56,538 nucleotides of DNA from Nitriliruptor sp040882075 (GCF_040882075.1 NZ_JBBEBZ010000211.1:1-56538), one strand, 5' to 3'. Positions 17,073 through 25,827 are shown, numbered from the stretch's first letter. The notes: generated by a model not told the origin, from the sequence alone. Program-made: numbers and translations.

Positions 17073-18773
17073 TCAGCGTGCGGGGTCAGCCAGCGCAGCG
17101 GCGCCGACGCTCCCCGGCCGAGGGGCGAGCAGCACACCCGGGTTCAGGACCCCGCGCGGGTCGACGGCGTCCCGTGCGGCGGTGAACGCCGCGGCGAACG
17201 GGGCCGGACGTTGGCGGTCGTAGACCGGCCGGTGGTCGCGACCGACCGCGTGGTGGTGGGTCGCGGTGGCACCGAGCCGGTCCAACGCCTCGCCGACGGC
17301 GATCTTGACCTCGTCCCACGCCGCCGCGGCTGCGCGGCCCCGGGCGACGCGGTCGCGCGGGTCGGTCGCTGCCCACCGACCCGCCGGGCCCGGGGCGATC
17401 ACCGTCAGGTAGGGCGCGATCCCGTCGACGTAGGCGTGGGTGGTGCGGACCGCGACCAACGCGTGACCGCACACCTCCTCGGCCGCACGCTGCGCCGTCT
17501 CGCGCAGGGTGGCGATGGTGTCGGCGGCACGGTCCCAGGTCGTCGCGGTCTCGAAGGTCTCCGCCACCGCGCCGAGCCGAGCCATGCCGTCACGCAGGTA
17601 GGGCGCCCGCAGGAAAGCGGAGCGCCACGCTCCGGCACCACCCTCGGCGGTGCCGGTCTGGTCGCCGTGGCGGGTGGTCGGACCGGCGACGACCTCGGCG
17701 CCGTGGTCGCGGAGCAGCGTCAGCGCGCGCTCGAGACGTGCGTCGAGCGGTGCTTCGGGGGCCTCGAAGCCGAGCACCAGGACCGTGCGGGTCGCTGCGG
17801 GGTCACCGGCACCGGACAGGGCAGCCTCGACGGGGTCGAGCAGCCGGCAGTTCGCGGGCTGCAGCCCGTCCTGCAGGAGCGCGCGGACCCCCGCCAGCGC
17901 CGCCGCTTCTGTGGCGAAGGCGACCGTGGCCTGTGCCCGGGATCGCGGTCGACGTTGGATGCGCACCCACGCCTCGGTGACCACCCCGAGGGTGCCCTCG
18001 CTGCCGAGCAGCACCCGATCCGGTGACGGGCCCGCGCCGGAGGCCGGCAGACGGCGCGAACTCCACAGGCCCGCGGGGGTGACCGCGGTGATGGACTCGA
18101 CGAGGTCGTCGATGTGGGTCGGACCGGTGGCGAAGTGCCCGCCGGCGCGGGTGACGATCCAGCCGCCCAGGGTCGAGAACTCCCAGCTCTGCGGGAAGTG
18201 ACGCAGGGTCCAGCCCTGGGGCCGGAGCTGGTCGGCGATGACCGGTCCGAGCGCGCCGCCCTGGATCCGCGCGGCGCCGGACACCTCGTCGACCTCGAGC
18301 ACGCGGTCCAGACCGGTCAGGTCGAGGCTGACGGCCGGGCCGGGCGGCGGGGTGACCCCACCGACGACGGAGGTGCCGCCTCCGAACGGGACGCAGACCA
18401 CCTCGGCCTCGCCGCACCAGTCGAGGACCCGAGCCACGTCGTCCCCGTCACGTGGCCGGACCACCACGTCGGGGACGGTCGGCACGTCGCCGTGCAGGGC
18501 ACGGACGACGTCCCGGTAGGCGTTGCCGTGCCCGTGACGCAGCCGGTCCTCGCCGTCCACGCTGCCGAGCTCCGCGAGAGCAGCGGGCAGCTCGACACGC
18601 GGGGCCGGCAACGGGACGGAGCCTGGATCGACGGGGACGTCGGGCGCGCCCGGCCGGACGCCGAAGCGCGCCTCGAGGACCTGTCCGAGCCCGGTCACGG
18701 TGGCGTCGTCGAGCTGCTGGTCGGCGTAGCCCCACCCCCACCAGCTGCGGGCACGATCGTCGGGGCGAGCCAC
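17073..18773 (-). CDS. FAD-binding oxidase, alkylglycerone-phosphate synthase-like
   Basis: A 566-residue flavoprotein of the FAD_binding_4/VAO family. Alkyldihydroxyacetonephosphate synthase (AGPS) makes the ether bond of ether lipids. Here the N-terminus RSWWGWGYADQQLDD is typical of bacterial AGPS-like proteins. The FAD-binding signature PFGGGTSVVGGV is at about 136-147, and FPQSWEFSTLGGWIVTRAGG follows. Near the C-terminus THHHAVGRDH matches the His-rich active-site loop of AGPS, then GVLNPGVLL. The GTG start directly abuts the stop of the upstream hydrolase gene (TAGGTG). Without biochemical data it could also be a related D-lactate/glycolate-type oxidase. Confidence 0.85.
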   Translation of the reverse strand: MARPDDRARSWWGWGYADQQLDDATVTGLGQVLEARFGVRPGAPDVPVDPGSVPLPAPRVELPAALAELGSVDGEDRLRHGHGNAYRDVVRALHGDVPTVPDVVVRPRDGDDVARVLDWCGEAEVVCVPFGGGTSVVGGVTPPPGPAVSLDLTGLDRVLEVDEVSGAARIQGGALGPVIADQLRPQGWTLRHFPQSWEFSTLGGWIVTRAGGHFATGPTHIDDLVESITAVTPAGLWSSRRLPASGAGPSPDRVLLGSEGTLGVVTEAWVRIQRRPRSRAQATVAFATEAAALAGVRALLQDGLQPANCRLLDPVEAALSGAGDPAATRTVLVLGFEAPEAPLDARLERALTLLRDHGAEVVAGPTTRHGDQTGTAEGGAGAWRSAFLRAPYLRDGMARLGAVAETFETATTWDRAADTIATLRETAQRAAEEVCGHALVAVRTTHAYVDGIAPYLTVIAPGPAGRWAATDPRDRVARGRAAAAAWDEVKIAVGEALDRLGATATHHHAVGRDHRPVYDRQRPAPFAAAFTAARDAVDPRGVLNPGVLLAPRPGSVGAAALADPAR

Positions 18774-19586
18774 CTAGAGCTCCTCCAGGAACCGGCGGAC
18801 ACGGCGGGCGAAGCGGTCGCGTGCCTGTTCGGGCAGGCCGTGCCCGAGCCCGTCCCAGACCTCCGCGGTCGCTGCCGGCAGGGCCTCCGCGAGCTCGTGC
18901 GCGTGGTGCGGCCCGGTGATCTCGTCGCGCGCTCCGGCCAGGATCAGCGCGGGTGCGGTCACGGCGTCGAGCCGGTCGAGCGCGGCGTGCGCCAGGCACG
19001 CGTCGCTGAGAGCGAGGTGGCGGTCGCGCAGCTCGTCGGCGGGCGGCTCGACCGGCAGGACGCGCTGGGCCACGCGCCGTCGCAGCCGGTCGCTGCCGGT
19101 GTAGGAGCGATCGATGGCGTCGGCGAAGAACTCACGCCAGCGCCCGGCACGCACCATCACCTCCCAGCGCGAGAGCGCCTCCCGGAACCCGTCGTCGGCG
19201 CGCCCGACGGTGCAGGAGAGCACCAGCGCGGCGACCAGTTCGGGTCGGTCGGTGGCGAGGTGCTGGGCCACCATCGCCCCCATCGAGTGTCCGATGATGA
19301 CGGCGGGGCGGTCGACGAGCTCCTCGAGCAGCGTCGCCGCGTCCAACGCGAGGGTCCGGGTCGTCAGCGTCGGGGTGGTCGGGACACGGTGCGAGACCAC
19401 GTGGACCAGGTGCCCGGCGAGCAGGTCCTCGGGCGGGTCGGAGAGCTGCGCACGCGCACGGAGGTCGGTGATGGGCGCCAGACCGTCGGTCAACCCCGGT
19501 AGCAGCAGGAGGGGGCGACCGTCCGACGCCCCGAAGCTCATCCTCGGGACGCGGACGTCCCCGAGGGTGTGCCAGGTCAGGTCCAC
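18774..19586 (-). CDS. Alpha/beta-hydrolase
   Basis: A 270-residue alpha/beta-hydrolase fold protein. LLLLPGLTDG near 28-37 gives the oxyanion region. The nucleophile elbow GHSMGAM is near residues 99-105, and the acid is in ALILAGARDEITG (about 219-231). The catalytic His is in DGLGHGLPEQ (about 250). Starting at GTG 19586 places a GAGG box just upstream; the longer frame to 19736 lacks protein-like character. It is the first gene of the leftward operon with the AGPS-like, SDR and racemase genes, so a lipid ester is a plausible substrate. Confidence 0.85.
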   Translation of the reverse strand: MDLTWHTLGDVRVPRMSFGASDGRPLLLLPGLTDGLAPITDLRARAQLSDPPEDLLAGHLVHVVSHRVPTTPTLTTRTLALDAATLLEELVDRPAVIIGHSMGAMVAQHLATDRPELVAALVLSCTVGRADDGFREALSRWEVMVRAGRWREFFADAIDRSYTGSDRLRRRVAQRVLPVEPPADELRDRHLALSDACLAHAALDRLDAVTAPALILAGARDEITGPHHAHELAEALPAATAEVWDGLGHGLPEQARDRFARRVRRFLEEL

Positions 19587-19756
19587 ACGTCCGCCTCGCT
19601 GTCGGTCCCGGCCCGCCGGGGCGTCGCGGCCACCTGGACGGGCCAGGACCTTAGGCGCGGAGCTCACCCAGCGGTGCGGACCGCGCCCCGCACCGGTTAC
19701 CGTCCCCCTGCGGGTGTCGACGCTCGGCGCCCGCAACGAGGAGACGGTTCACGGAC

Positions 19757-20170
19757 GTGGAGGTCGGGACGGTGGGGGTGCGCACGTCACGGCTCGGGGC
19801 CGCCGAACTCGTCTGGGACGAGCAGACCCGTGAGGGTCTGCTGCACTTCGTGGACGAAGCGGCCGCAGCCGGGAGTCCCGAGGCCGAACAGCTGACCGGG
19901 GACTTCGAACGCTGGCTCGAGGATGCCCCCGCCGGTCGCTTCCGCCTCCTGGTCGACTGCACCGAGATCGCCTCGATCGATGCCGGTTGGCGTCAGGGGT
20001 GGGCCGACTTCTTCCTCGGGCACCGTGACGAAGCCGTGATCGCCTGGTTCAACGCCAGCCCCGAGGTGGCGCTGATCATCACCATGTTCCGCAAGGGGAC
20101 AGGTGTCCGCGGCGAGGCCTTCGCCACCGAGCAGGAGGCGCGCGAGTACCTCGCCGCCAACAGCTCGTGA
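19757..20170 (+). CDS. STAS/SpoIIAA-like domain protein
   Basis: A 137-residue soluble protein. Its pattern, GRFRLLVDCTEIASIDAGWRQGWADFF followed by IAWFNASPEVALIITMF, resembles the SpoIIAA-like (STAS/SEC14-type) domain family found in bacteria. In this family a beta-strand with a conserved Asp precedes a helix and a second strand. No serine in the usual SpoIIAA phosphorylation position is certain. The stop overlaps the start of the histidine kinase gene (GTGA), so it is probably a regulatory partner of that kinase. Confidence 0.6.
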   Translation: MEVGTVGVRTSRLGAAELVWDEQTREGLLHFVDEAAAAGSPEAEQLTGDFERWLEDAPAGRFRLLVDCTEIASIDAGWRQGWADFFLGHRDEAVIAWFNASPEVALIITMFRKGTGVRGEAFATEQEAREYLAANSS

Positions 20171-21117
20171 GCGCACGGGAGGAGGGGCAGCGCGAGATCG
20201 TCGGCGACGTCGGCCGCGTGCCGACACTCGACGACCTCATCGATGCGCTCTCGCGCGCCTCGGTGGGGCGCGATGTCCGGATCGCGGTCGACCCGACCCG
20301 CAGCGAGCCGTTCGCGGTGGTCGGCGCGGCCATCAACATCCTGCTCGAGGATCTGACGTTCCGGCAGCGGGAACGGGAGGAGGCCCTCCACCGGGTCGCC
20401 ATCGCCGAGGCCAAGCGCGAGTTCCTGGCCTACCTCAGCCACGACATGCAGACCCCGCTCGCGATGCTGCTCGGAGCGCTCGACCTGCTCGATCCGGACG
20501 CGACCGTCGAGGAGGTCACCGCGACGGTCCCCCTGATGCGTCAGGCCGTGGGGACGCTGCAGCGGCTCGTGCAGCAGTTCCTCGACCTCGCACGGCTCGA
20601 CGCCGATCGGCCGCTCGAGCTCACCAACGCGCCGATGGACCTACGCGTCCCGCTCGAACGCGCCACCACCCTGTTCGCCGACCGGGGCCGGATCGAGATC
20701 ACCTACCCGGCCGAGCTGCCGATGGTCCACGGCGACGCCGGACGCGTCGAGCAGGTCGTGACCAACCTGCTCGCCAACGCCTTCAAGTACGCCCGCGACC
20801 CGGGGATCCACGTGGTCTCGCACACGGACACCGGCTGCGTCGACGTCACCATCGCCGACCGCGGCGAGGGGCTGTCGGAGCAGGACCTCGAGCACGTCTT
20901 CGGTCAGTTCGACCGCGGGGCGGCCTCGGCCCGGGCGGCGGGGACGGGTCTCGGGCTGTTCATCAGCCGCGCGCTCGCCGAGGCGATGGGTGGCTCGCTC
21001 TTCGGCACCAGCCGACCCGGCGAGGGCAGCCGCTTCACCCTGAGCCTGCCGGTCGTCGGCCGGGACGACGGGGAGACCGACCGAGCGTCCGAACCGGTCG
21101 GTAGGTCGTCCAGCTGA
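20167..21117 (+). CDS. Soluble sensor histidine kinase
   Basis: A 316-residue kinase without any membrane segment. The first 75 residues have no recognised sensor domain. The HisKA dimerisation domain carries the phospho-acceptor H92 in YLSHDMQTPL. The HATPase domain shows the N-box NLLANAFKYA (about 199-208), the G1 box IADRGEGLSEQDL (about 231-243) and the G2 box GTGLGLFISR (about 262-271). It overlaps the STAS-like gene by 4 bases, and a receiver protein follows about 105 bases downstream, so the three are probably one signalling unit. The input is likely cytoplasmic or delivered by the STAS-like protein. Confidence 0.9.
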   Translation: MSAREEGQREIVGDVGRVPTLDDLIDALSRASVGRDVRIAVDPTRSEPFAVVGAAINILLEDLTFRQREREEALHRVAIAEAKREFLAYLSHDMQTPLAMLLGALDLLDPDATVEEVTATVPLMRQAVGTLQRLVQQFLDLARLDADRPLELTNAPMDLRVPLERATTLFADRGRIEITYPAELPMVHGDAGRVEQVVTNLLANAFKYARDPGIHVVSHTDTGCVDVTIADRGEGLSEQDLEHVFGQFDRGAASARAAGTGLGLFISRALAEAMGGSLFGTSRPGEGSRFTLSLPVVGRDDGETDRASEPVGRSSS

Positions 21118-21224
21118 GTGGGGCCGGTGCGGTGGCCGTCGGCCGCGTACGCTGGTGGCCATCCGACCACCCCCACACACCGACCGTCGATGCGTCGGCG
21201 GAACTGGCTGCAGAGGGAACCCAC

Positions 21225-21704
21225 GTGTCAGAACCCACCCCGGACCCCGTCCGCGTCGTCGTCGTCGACGACGAGCCCGGTATCCGCCGCATCCTCGAGC
21301 TGACCCTGCGTCGCTCCGGTCGGTACGAGGTCGTCGCGGAAGCCGGTGACGGAGAGGGCGCGCTCGAGGCCATCGCCGAGCACACCCCGGACGTGGTGCT
21401 GCTGGACCTGATGCTCGGGCCCGAGTGGGGCGTCGACCTGATCGCGCCGGTGCTCGCCCGCTCCCCCGGGACGATGGTCGCCATCCTGACCGCGCTGTCG
21501 GCCGAACGTGAGGAGGACGCCGCCCTCAGCGCCGGTGCGTTCGTGTACTACGAGAAGACGATGGTGGTGAACCTCGTCGAGTACCTCGACCGGGACCACG
21601 CGCTGTTCCGCCGCGCCCTCGACGGCGACGACGTCCTCGCTCCCTCGGCCCTGCAGCGGCGGTACGCCGGCGTGCCCTCCGGTGACCGGGACGCGTCCAG
21701 CTGA
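21225..21704 (+). CDS. Receiver-only response regulator
   Basis: A 159-residue protein with a single REC domain (about 8-125). The acidic pair is in VVVDDEPGIRR, the phosphorylation site is D61 in VLLDLMLG, T is in LTALS and the conserved Lys is in YYEKT. The roughly 35 residues after it are not a DNA-binding domain. The start is GTG 21225 with AGAGGGA ahead; earlier in-frame starts lack a ribosome-binding site. Lacking an output domain, it probably acts by protein contact, as CheY or Spo0F do. Confidence 0.87.
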   Translation: MSEPTPDPVRVVVVDDEPGIRRILELTLRRSGRYEVVAEAGDGEGALEAIAEHTPDVVLLDLMLGPEWGVDLIAPVLARSPGTMVAILTALSAEREEDAALSAGAFVYYEKTMVVNLVEYLDRDHALFRRALDGDDVLAPSALQRRYAGVPSGDRDASS

Positions 21705-21784
21705 ACACGGCACCGCACAGCTCCCCACCGGCCTCGTCGGGTGCCGGAGCCGGTGCGCTCGCAGCGCTGGTCGTCGCGGCGCTG

Positions 21785-22522
21785 GTGCTCGGCGCAGCCG
21801 CAGCCGCAGCGGTCCTGCTGGTCCCACGTGGTGGTGCACCTGCGACGCAGGCACCGGTCGGCGCATCGAGCGACGGGTACGCGGTCTGGGCCCGGAACGC
21901 CGACGGCACCCCCGTACGGTGGGACCCCTGCTCGCCGATCGTCATCGTCGCGTCCGAGGTCGGCTCCCCCGACGGGTACGCCCTCGAGGCGCTCACCACC
22001 GATCTCGAGCAGGCTGCATCGGTGCTCGCGGAGGCGTCCGGTCTCGACCTCGACGTCGTGGGCAGCAGCGACGAGGCCCCCGGTGCGGGGCGCTCGACGT
22101 TGGCCGCCGGTGACCGCTCCCGGTGGGCACCGATCCTGGTCGGCTGGCACCGACCCGGCCACGGCAGCCTGCCCCTCCGCGACGTCGACCGGGGTGTGGC
22201 CGTACCGGTCGCCGTCGGATCACCCGGCGAACGCGTCTACGTGACCGGCCAGATCGCGCTGAACCCGGACCGGACCGACCTCGTCCCCGGGTTCGACGAT
22301 CGCGCCACCTCCTGGGGCTCGACGGTCACGCACGAGCTCGCCCACGTGCTCGGGCTGGCCCACGTCGACGATCCGGCCCAGCTGCTGCACACCTACCCCG
22401 GTGCGGGCCCGGTGGTCCTCGGCGGCGGGGACCGTGCGGGCCTCCGGGCGGTGGGGGCCGACCTCGACTGCCTCGACGTCCCCGAGCCGGTCGAGCTCGA
22501 CGTGGCCGTTCCCACGCGCTGA
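21785..22522 (+). CDS. Secreted metzincin-type zinc metalloprotease
   Basis: The zinc site HELAHVLGLAH (HExxHxxGxxH) near residues 182-192 identifies a matrixin/metzincin-like protease domain. The frame continues open upstream of GTG 21785 to 21686, and that extra stretch (SGAGAGALAALVVAALVLGAAAA) completes a hydrophobic signal or anchor helix. It has no ATG, GTG or TTG, only CTG at 21701 overlapping the regulator stop. The true start may therefore be CTG 21701, or GTG 21785 with a shortened hydrophobic segment. The product is exported or membrane-anchored with the protease domain outside. The gene follows the response regulator directly and may share its transcript. Confidence 0.75.
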   Translation: MLGAAAAAAVLLVPRGGAPATQAPVGASSDGYAVWARNADGTPVRWDPCSPIVIVASEVGSPDGYALEALTTDLEQAASVLAEASGLDLDVVGSSDEAPGAGRSTLAAGDRSRWAPILVGWHRPGHGSLPLRDVDRGVAVPVAVGSPGERVYVTGQIALNPDRTDLVPGFDDRATSWGSTVTHELAHVLGLAHVDDPAQLLHTYPGAGPVVLGGGDRAGLRAVGADLDCLDVPEPVELDVAVPTR

Positions 22523-22548
22523 GCCGAGACCCAGCGCGACGGAAGGCG

Positions 22549-23313
22549 TCAGCCGATCCGGACGTTCGAGGTCGCTCCGGTCACCCCGCCGTCGACCGGC
22601 AGGACCACACCGGTGATCCACGACGAGGCGTCGGACAGCAAGAACACCACCGACCGAGCGACGTCCTCGGGCGTGCCGAGCCGCTGCAGGGGGTGCGCCG
22701 CGGCGACGGCGTCCTCGTCCCAGCTCCAGAGCATCTCCGACAGCTTCGTGCGCACGATGGCGGCCGCGACCGCGTTCACCCGGACCCCCGGAGCGAGCTC
22801 GAGCGCCAGCTGGCGGGTCAGGTGGTGCACCGCGGCCTTGGAGACGTTGTAGGCACCGATGGCCAGGCTCGGCTGGAGCCCACCCACCGATCCGATCGAC
22901 ACGATCGCGCCACCGCGTTCCTGCATCGATGCGCGCCAGGCTTCGCGCGCCCAGACCAGCGGGGCGCGGAGGTTGACGTCCCAGGTCTTGTCGACCGCGC
23001 CCATCTCCACCTCGGTGATGGCGCCGGCGGCGGGGTTGGTGCCGGCGTTGTTGACCAGCAGGTCGCACGATCCGAACGCGTCGACCGCCGCAGCGACCGC
23101 CTCGACCGCGTGCGCCTCGTCGGTGACGTTGCCGACCACCGGCAGCACCCGGTCGCCGAGGTCGGCAGCGAGCGGTTCGAGCGTCTCGGCACGCCGACCG
23201 GTGATGACGACACCCTCGGCGCCGGCGTCGAGCAGCTCACGGACGATGGCCTCGCCGATCCCCCGGCTGGCACCGGTGACCAGCGCCACCTTCCCGTCGA
23301 CCCGGACCTCCAC
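22549..23313 (-). CDS. SDR-family oxidoreductase
   Basis: A 254-residue classical short-chain dehydrogenase, FabG-like in plan. The cofactor motif TGASRGIGEAI is at 13-23, NNAGTNP at about 88-94, catalytic Ser in VSIGSVGG (about 139) and YNVSK (about 152-156). The C-terminal block SSWITGVVLPVDGGV is typical of classical SDRs. The substrate is unknown. It converges with the metzincin gene. Confidence 0.88.
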   Translation of the reverse strand: MEVRVDGKVALVTGASRGIGEAIVRELLDAGAEGVVITGRRAETLEPLAADLGDRVLPVVGNVTDEAHAVEAVAAAVDAFGSCDLLVNNAGTNPAAGAITEVEMGAVDKTWDVNLRAPLVWAREAWRASMQERGGAIVSIGSVGGLQPSLAIGAYNVSKAAVHHLTRQLALELAPGVRVNAVAAAIVRTKLSEMLWSWDEDAVAAAHPLQRLGTPEDVARSVVFLLSDASSWITGVVLPVDGGVTGATSNVRIG

Positions 23314-23359
23314 GCGCGCTCCCTGCTTCGTCGGCGGCGCGGGACCCTAGCCGTGTGGA

Positions 23360-23644
23360 TCAGACAGCGACCACCCCGTCGATCGCGCGAGCCAGCGAGA
23401 CGTCCCGGTCGGTGATGCCGCCGACGTCGTGGCTGGTGAGCCGAACCTCCACCTTCGAGTACACGTTGGCCAGCTCGGGGTGGTGGTCGGCCGCCTCGGC
23501 GACGTCGGCGACGCGGACGATGAACGCGATCGCGTCGCGGAACGTCTCGAAGCGCAACTCGCGCACGATCGCGTCACCGTCCCGTTCCCAACCGCTGAGC
23601 TCGGCCAAGGCGTCGTCGACCGCACGGCCGTCCAGTCTGCTCAC
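23360..23644 (-). CDS. phhB: 4a-hydroxytetrahydrobiopterin dehydratase (PCD/DCoH family)
   Basis: A 94-residue protein of the pterin-4a-carbinolamine dehydratase family, which regenerates the pterin cofactor of aromatic amino acid hydroxylases or serves in related pterin chemistry. The diagnostic segment DHHPELANVYSKVEVRLTSHD (about 53-73) contains the catalytic His residues. The length is normal (90-105 aa). It lies immediately upstream of the SDR gene in the same direction (46-base gap). No aromatic hydroxylase gene is in the window. Confidence 0.92.
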   Translation of the reverse strand: MSRLDGRAVDDALAELSGWERDGDAIVRELRFETFRDAIAFIVRVADVAEAADHHPELANVYSKVEVRLTSHDVGGITDRDVSLARAIDGVVAV

Positions 23645-23740
23645 CGCTCGCGCTCCTCACTCGTCCGGATGGCGGACCCATCGGCGACCACCATAGGGTC
23701 GAACCTCGCGCGGAGGCGCTGCGATACGTCCGGAGATCGA

Positions 23741-24358
23741 GTGGCCGAGCTGCCGATGTTCCCCCTCGGGACCGTGCTGTACCCCCACATGGTCCTCCCC
23801 CTGCACGTCTTCGAGCCGCGGTACCGCGCGCTCGTCCACGACGTGCTCGCCGGTGACCACGAGTTCGGCGTCACCCTCATCACCCGGGGCCACGAGGTCG
23901 GCGGTGGGGACCAGCGGGCGGACATCGGGTCGGTCGCCCGGGTGCTCTCGGCCGAAGAGCTCGACGACGGCCGCTTCGTGCTGCTGAGCGTCGGTATCCG
24001 TCGCCTCCGGGTGGTCGAGTGGCTCTCCGACGATCCCTACCCACGCGCCCGGATCGAGGGGTTCTCGGACCCCGACGGCTCGACCGCGGCGTTGCCGGAC
24101 GGGACCGAGAACCGGCTCCGGCGCGTCCTCGCGATGCACGCCGAGCTCGGCCGTGAGGGCGTGCCGGCGACCTTCGATCTGGAGGACGACCCGGCCGTCG
24201 CCAGCTGGCAGATCGCCGTCATCGCCCCGTTCACCCCCTACGACGCGCAGCGGGTGCTCGAAGCGCCGACCAGCCAGGACCGGGTGCAGCTGGTCGACGA
24301 GCTGCTGCGCGAACTCGAGCAGACCCTCGCCCTCGAGCTCCGCGCCGACGAGCCGTGA
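23741..24358 (+). CDS. LON substrate-binding (N-terminal) domain protein
   Basis: A 205-residue protein consisting of the LON N-terminal domain alone, without the ATPase or protease parts. It begins LPMFPLGTVLYPHMVLPLHVFEPRYR, the classic start of the domain, and has GVTLITRG and IGSVARV in the expected places. It starts at GTG 23741 with GGAG at 23732-23735. Stand-alone LON-domain proteins are widespread in actinobacteria and of unknown function. Divergent from phhB. Confidence 0.88.
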   Translation: MAELPMFPLGTVLYPHMVLPLHVFEPRYRALVHDVLAGDHEFGVTLITRGHEVGGGDQRADIGSVARVLSAEELDDGRFVLLSVGIRRLRVVEWLSDDPYPRARIEGFSDPDGSTAALPDGTENRLRRVLAMHAELGREGVPATFDLEDDPAVASWQIAVIAPFTPYDAQRVLEAPTSQDRVQLVDELLRELEQTLALELRADEP

Positions 24359-24382
24359 CCCGCACGACCGGTCGCGCGGAGG

Positions 24383-25618
24383 TCAGGAGAGCGCGACCAG
24401 CTGGAGCAGGGCGCGGATCGCCAGCGGGAACACGATGGCCAGGGTGACGGCACCGAGGATGGATGCCAGCAGCCAGCGACCGATCCGCGGTCTGGTCGGT
24501 AGGTCGCCGACGTCGATGGTCGCCTCGAGCACGCCCGTCTCATCGAGGTCGGGGGCCCGGGTCGGTTCCCGCCGCGGGTCGTCGGTGGCGCGCCGCGTGG
24601 CGGTCGCTCCGACGGGCTCGGCCGTGGCGACCGCGGCCTCGGCGGTCATCGGTACCTCGTCCTCAGCCGTCTCGTCCACCGCCCTGCCGGCGAGCGCCGC
24701 GCGTTCGCTGGCCGCGAGCTCGGCCACCGACAGCGGGGCGGTGGCGTCGGGGTGGTCAGCGACCGGGACGGGGCGGGTGTGATCCGGGACGGGGCGGGTG
24801 TGATCCGGGACCGCGTCGTCGGGGATGTCCTGCCGGGACAGCTGCACGGTCCGGCCGGCAACGTCCCGATCGGCGTCCGCCCACCGCTCCCGCTCGGCTT
24901 CGGCTTCCCGCTCGCGTTCACGGCGTTCACGTTCGGCGCGCTCAGCGGCGGCCCGCTCCTCCTCTGCTCGGCGGGCCTCGGCGAGCCGACGCTGCTCATC
25001 CTCGCGGCGCTGGCGTTCGGTCGCCGCTGCAGCCTCGGCGCGTTCCGCGTCCTCCTGCCGGGCCGGCTCCTCGGCGAGCCGACGCTCGTCCTCGGCGAGG
25101 ACCGTGGCGACCAGCTCGCGCGCACGCAGGCGGGACGCGGACTCCGGGGCTGGGTCGTCGGCGATCAGTTCCGCACCACCGGTGGAGGGCTCGCTCGACC
25201 CGTCGCGGTCCAGTGGCGCACCGGCCACGGCAGGTGGCGGATCGGGGGGTCCGGGAGGATCGGCGGTCCCTCGCTCGTCGGCGGCGAGGACCTCGGCGAC
25301 GAGCGCACGGGCCCTGGCGCGACCCGAGTCCGGCGCGACCTCGACCGATAGTCCCTCGTCGACGGCGATCGCCGCCACCGCGTCCCTGACCAGCTCCTCG
25401 GCCCGCTCCTCGCTGCCGACGACGCCGAGCTCACCGGTGAGCTCCTCGAGCGCATCGTCGACGACGTCCCGGGCCACGTCCGAGGTCGGCCCGTCCGCAG
25501 CGGTGTCCGGCGCCGTCGTCCGGGCCTCGGTCGCGTCGCCGGGGGCCGCATCCTGGCTCGCGAGCACCTGCTCGACGATGCGGCGCGCCGCGGCGCGCGC
25601 GTCCTCGTCGGTGGCCAC
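24383..25618 (-). CDS. Hypothetical protein with Arg/Glu coiled coil and C-terminal membrane helix
   Basis: I recognise no family in this 411-residue protein. GTG 25618 is preceded by a strong GAGGAGG box. Residues 1-150 are Ala/Asp/Glu-rich helices with DxEARARALVAEVLA-type segments that recur (SRLRARELVATVLAEDERR). Residues about 175-245 form a highly charged coiled coil (AERERREREREAEAERE). Then come Pro-rich repeats (PDHTRPVPDHTRPVP), an acidic linker and a single membrane helix at the end (LLASILGAVTLAIVFPLAIRAL). This is the plan of a tail-anchored cytoplasmic protein, possibly a scaffold. It converges with the LON-domain gene. Confidence 0.7.
   Translation of the reverse strand: MATDEDARAAARRIVEQVLASQDAAPGDATEARTTAPDTAADGPTSDVARDVVDDALEELTGELGVVGSEERAEELVRDAVAAIAVDEGLSVEVAPDSGRARARALVAEVLAADERGTADPPGPPDPPPAVAGAPLDRDGSSEPSTGGAELIADDPAPESASRLRARELVATVLAEDERRLAEEPARQEDAERAEAAAATERQRREDEQRRLAEARRAEEERAAAERAERERREREREAEAERERWADADRDVAGRTVQLSRQDIPDDAVPDHTRPVPDHTRPVPVADHPDATAPLSVAELAASERAALAGRAVDETAEDEVPMTAEAAVATAEPVGATATRRATDDPRREPTRAPDLDETGVLEATIDVGDLPTRPRIGRWLLASILGAVTLAIVFPLAIRALLQLVALS
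24763..24810. repeat. Two tandem 21-bp copies inside the coiled-coil gene
   Basis: The unit CGGGACGGGGCGGGTGTGAT is repeated in tandem with a 21-base period and a partial third copy, encoding the repeated PDHTRPV segment on the minus strand. It is in frame, so copy number changes would leave the protein readable. Confidence 0.75.
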
Positions 25619-25827
25619 GGGAGATCCTCCTCGGCGGGGGCGGTGCCGTACGAGCGGCACCCGCGGAACGGTAGAGGTTCGCACGGTCGAGCACGTCACC
25701 CGGCACGCCTCACCGGGCGGCCGGCCACCCGTCCTCGTGGACAGGGTCCCGGACGGGTCGGGGCCCGTCCAGCGGGCGGCTCCGCGAGGGCAGTCGGCCG
25801 TGCAACGGCAGCGCTAGCGTCCCGGAG

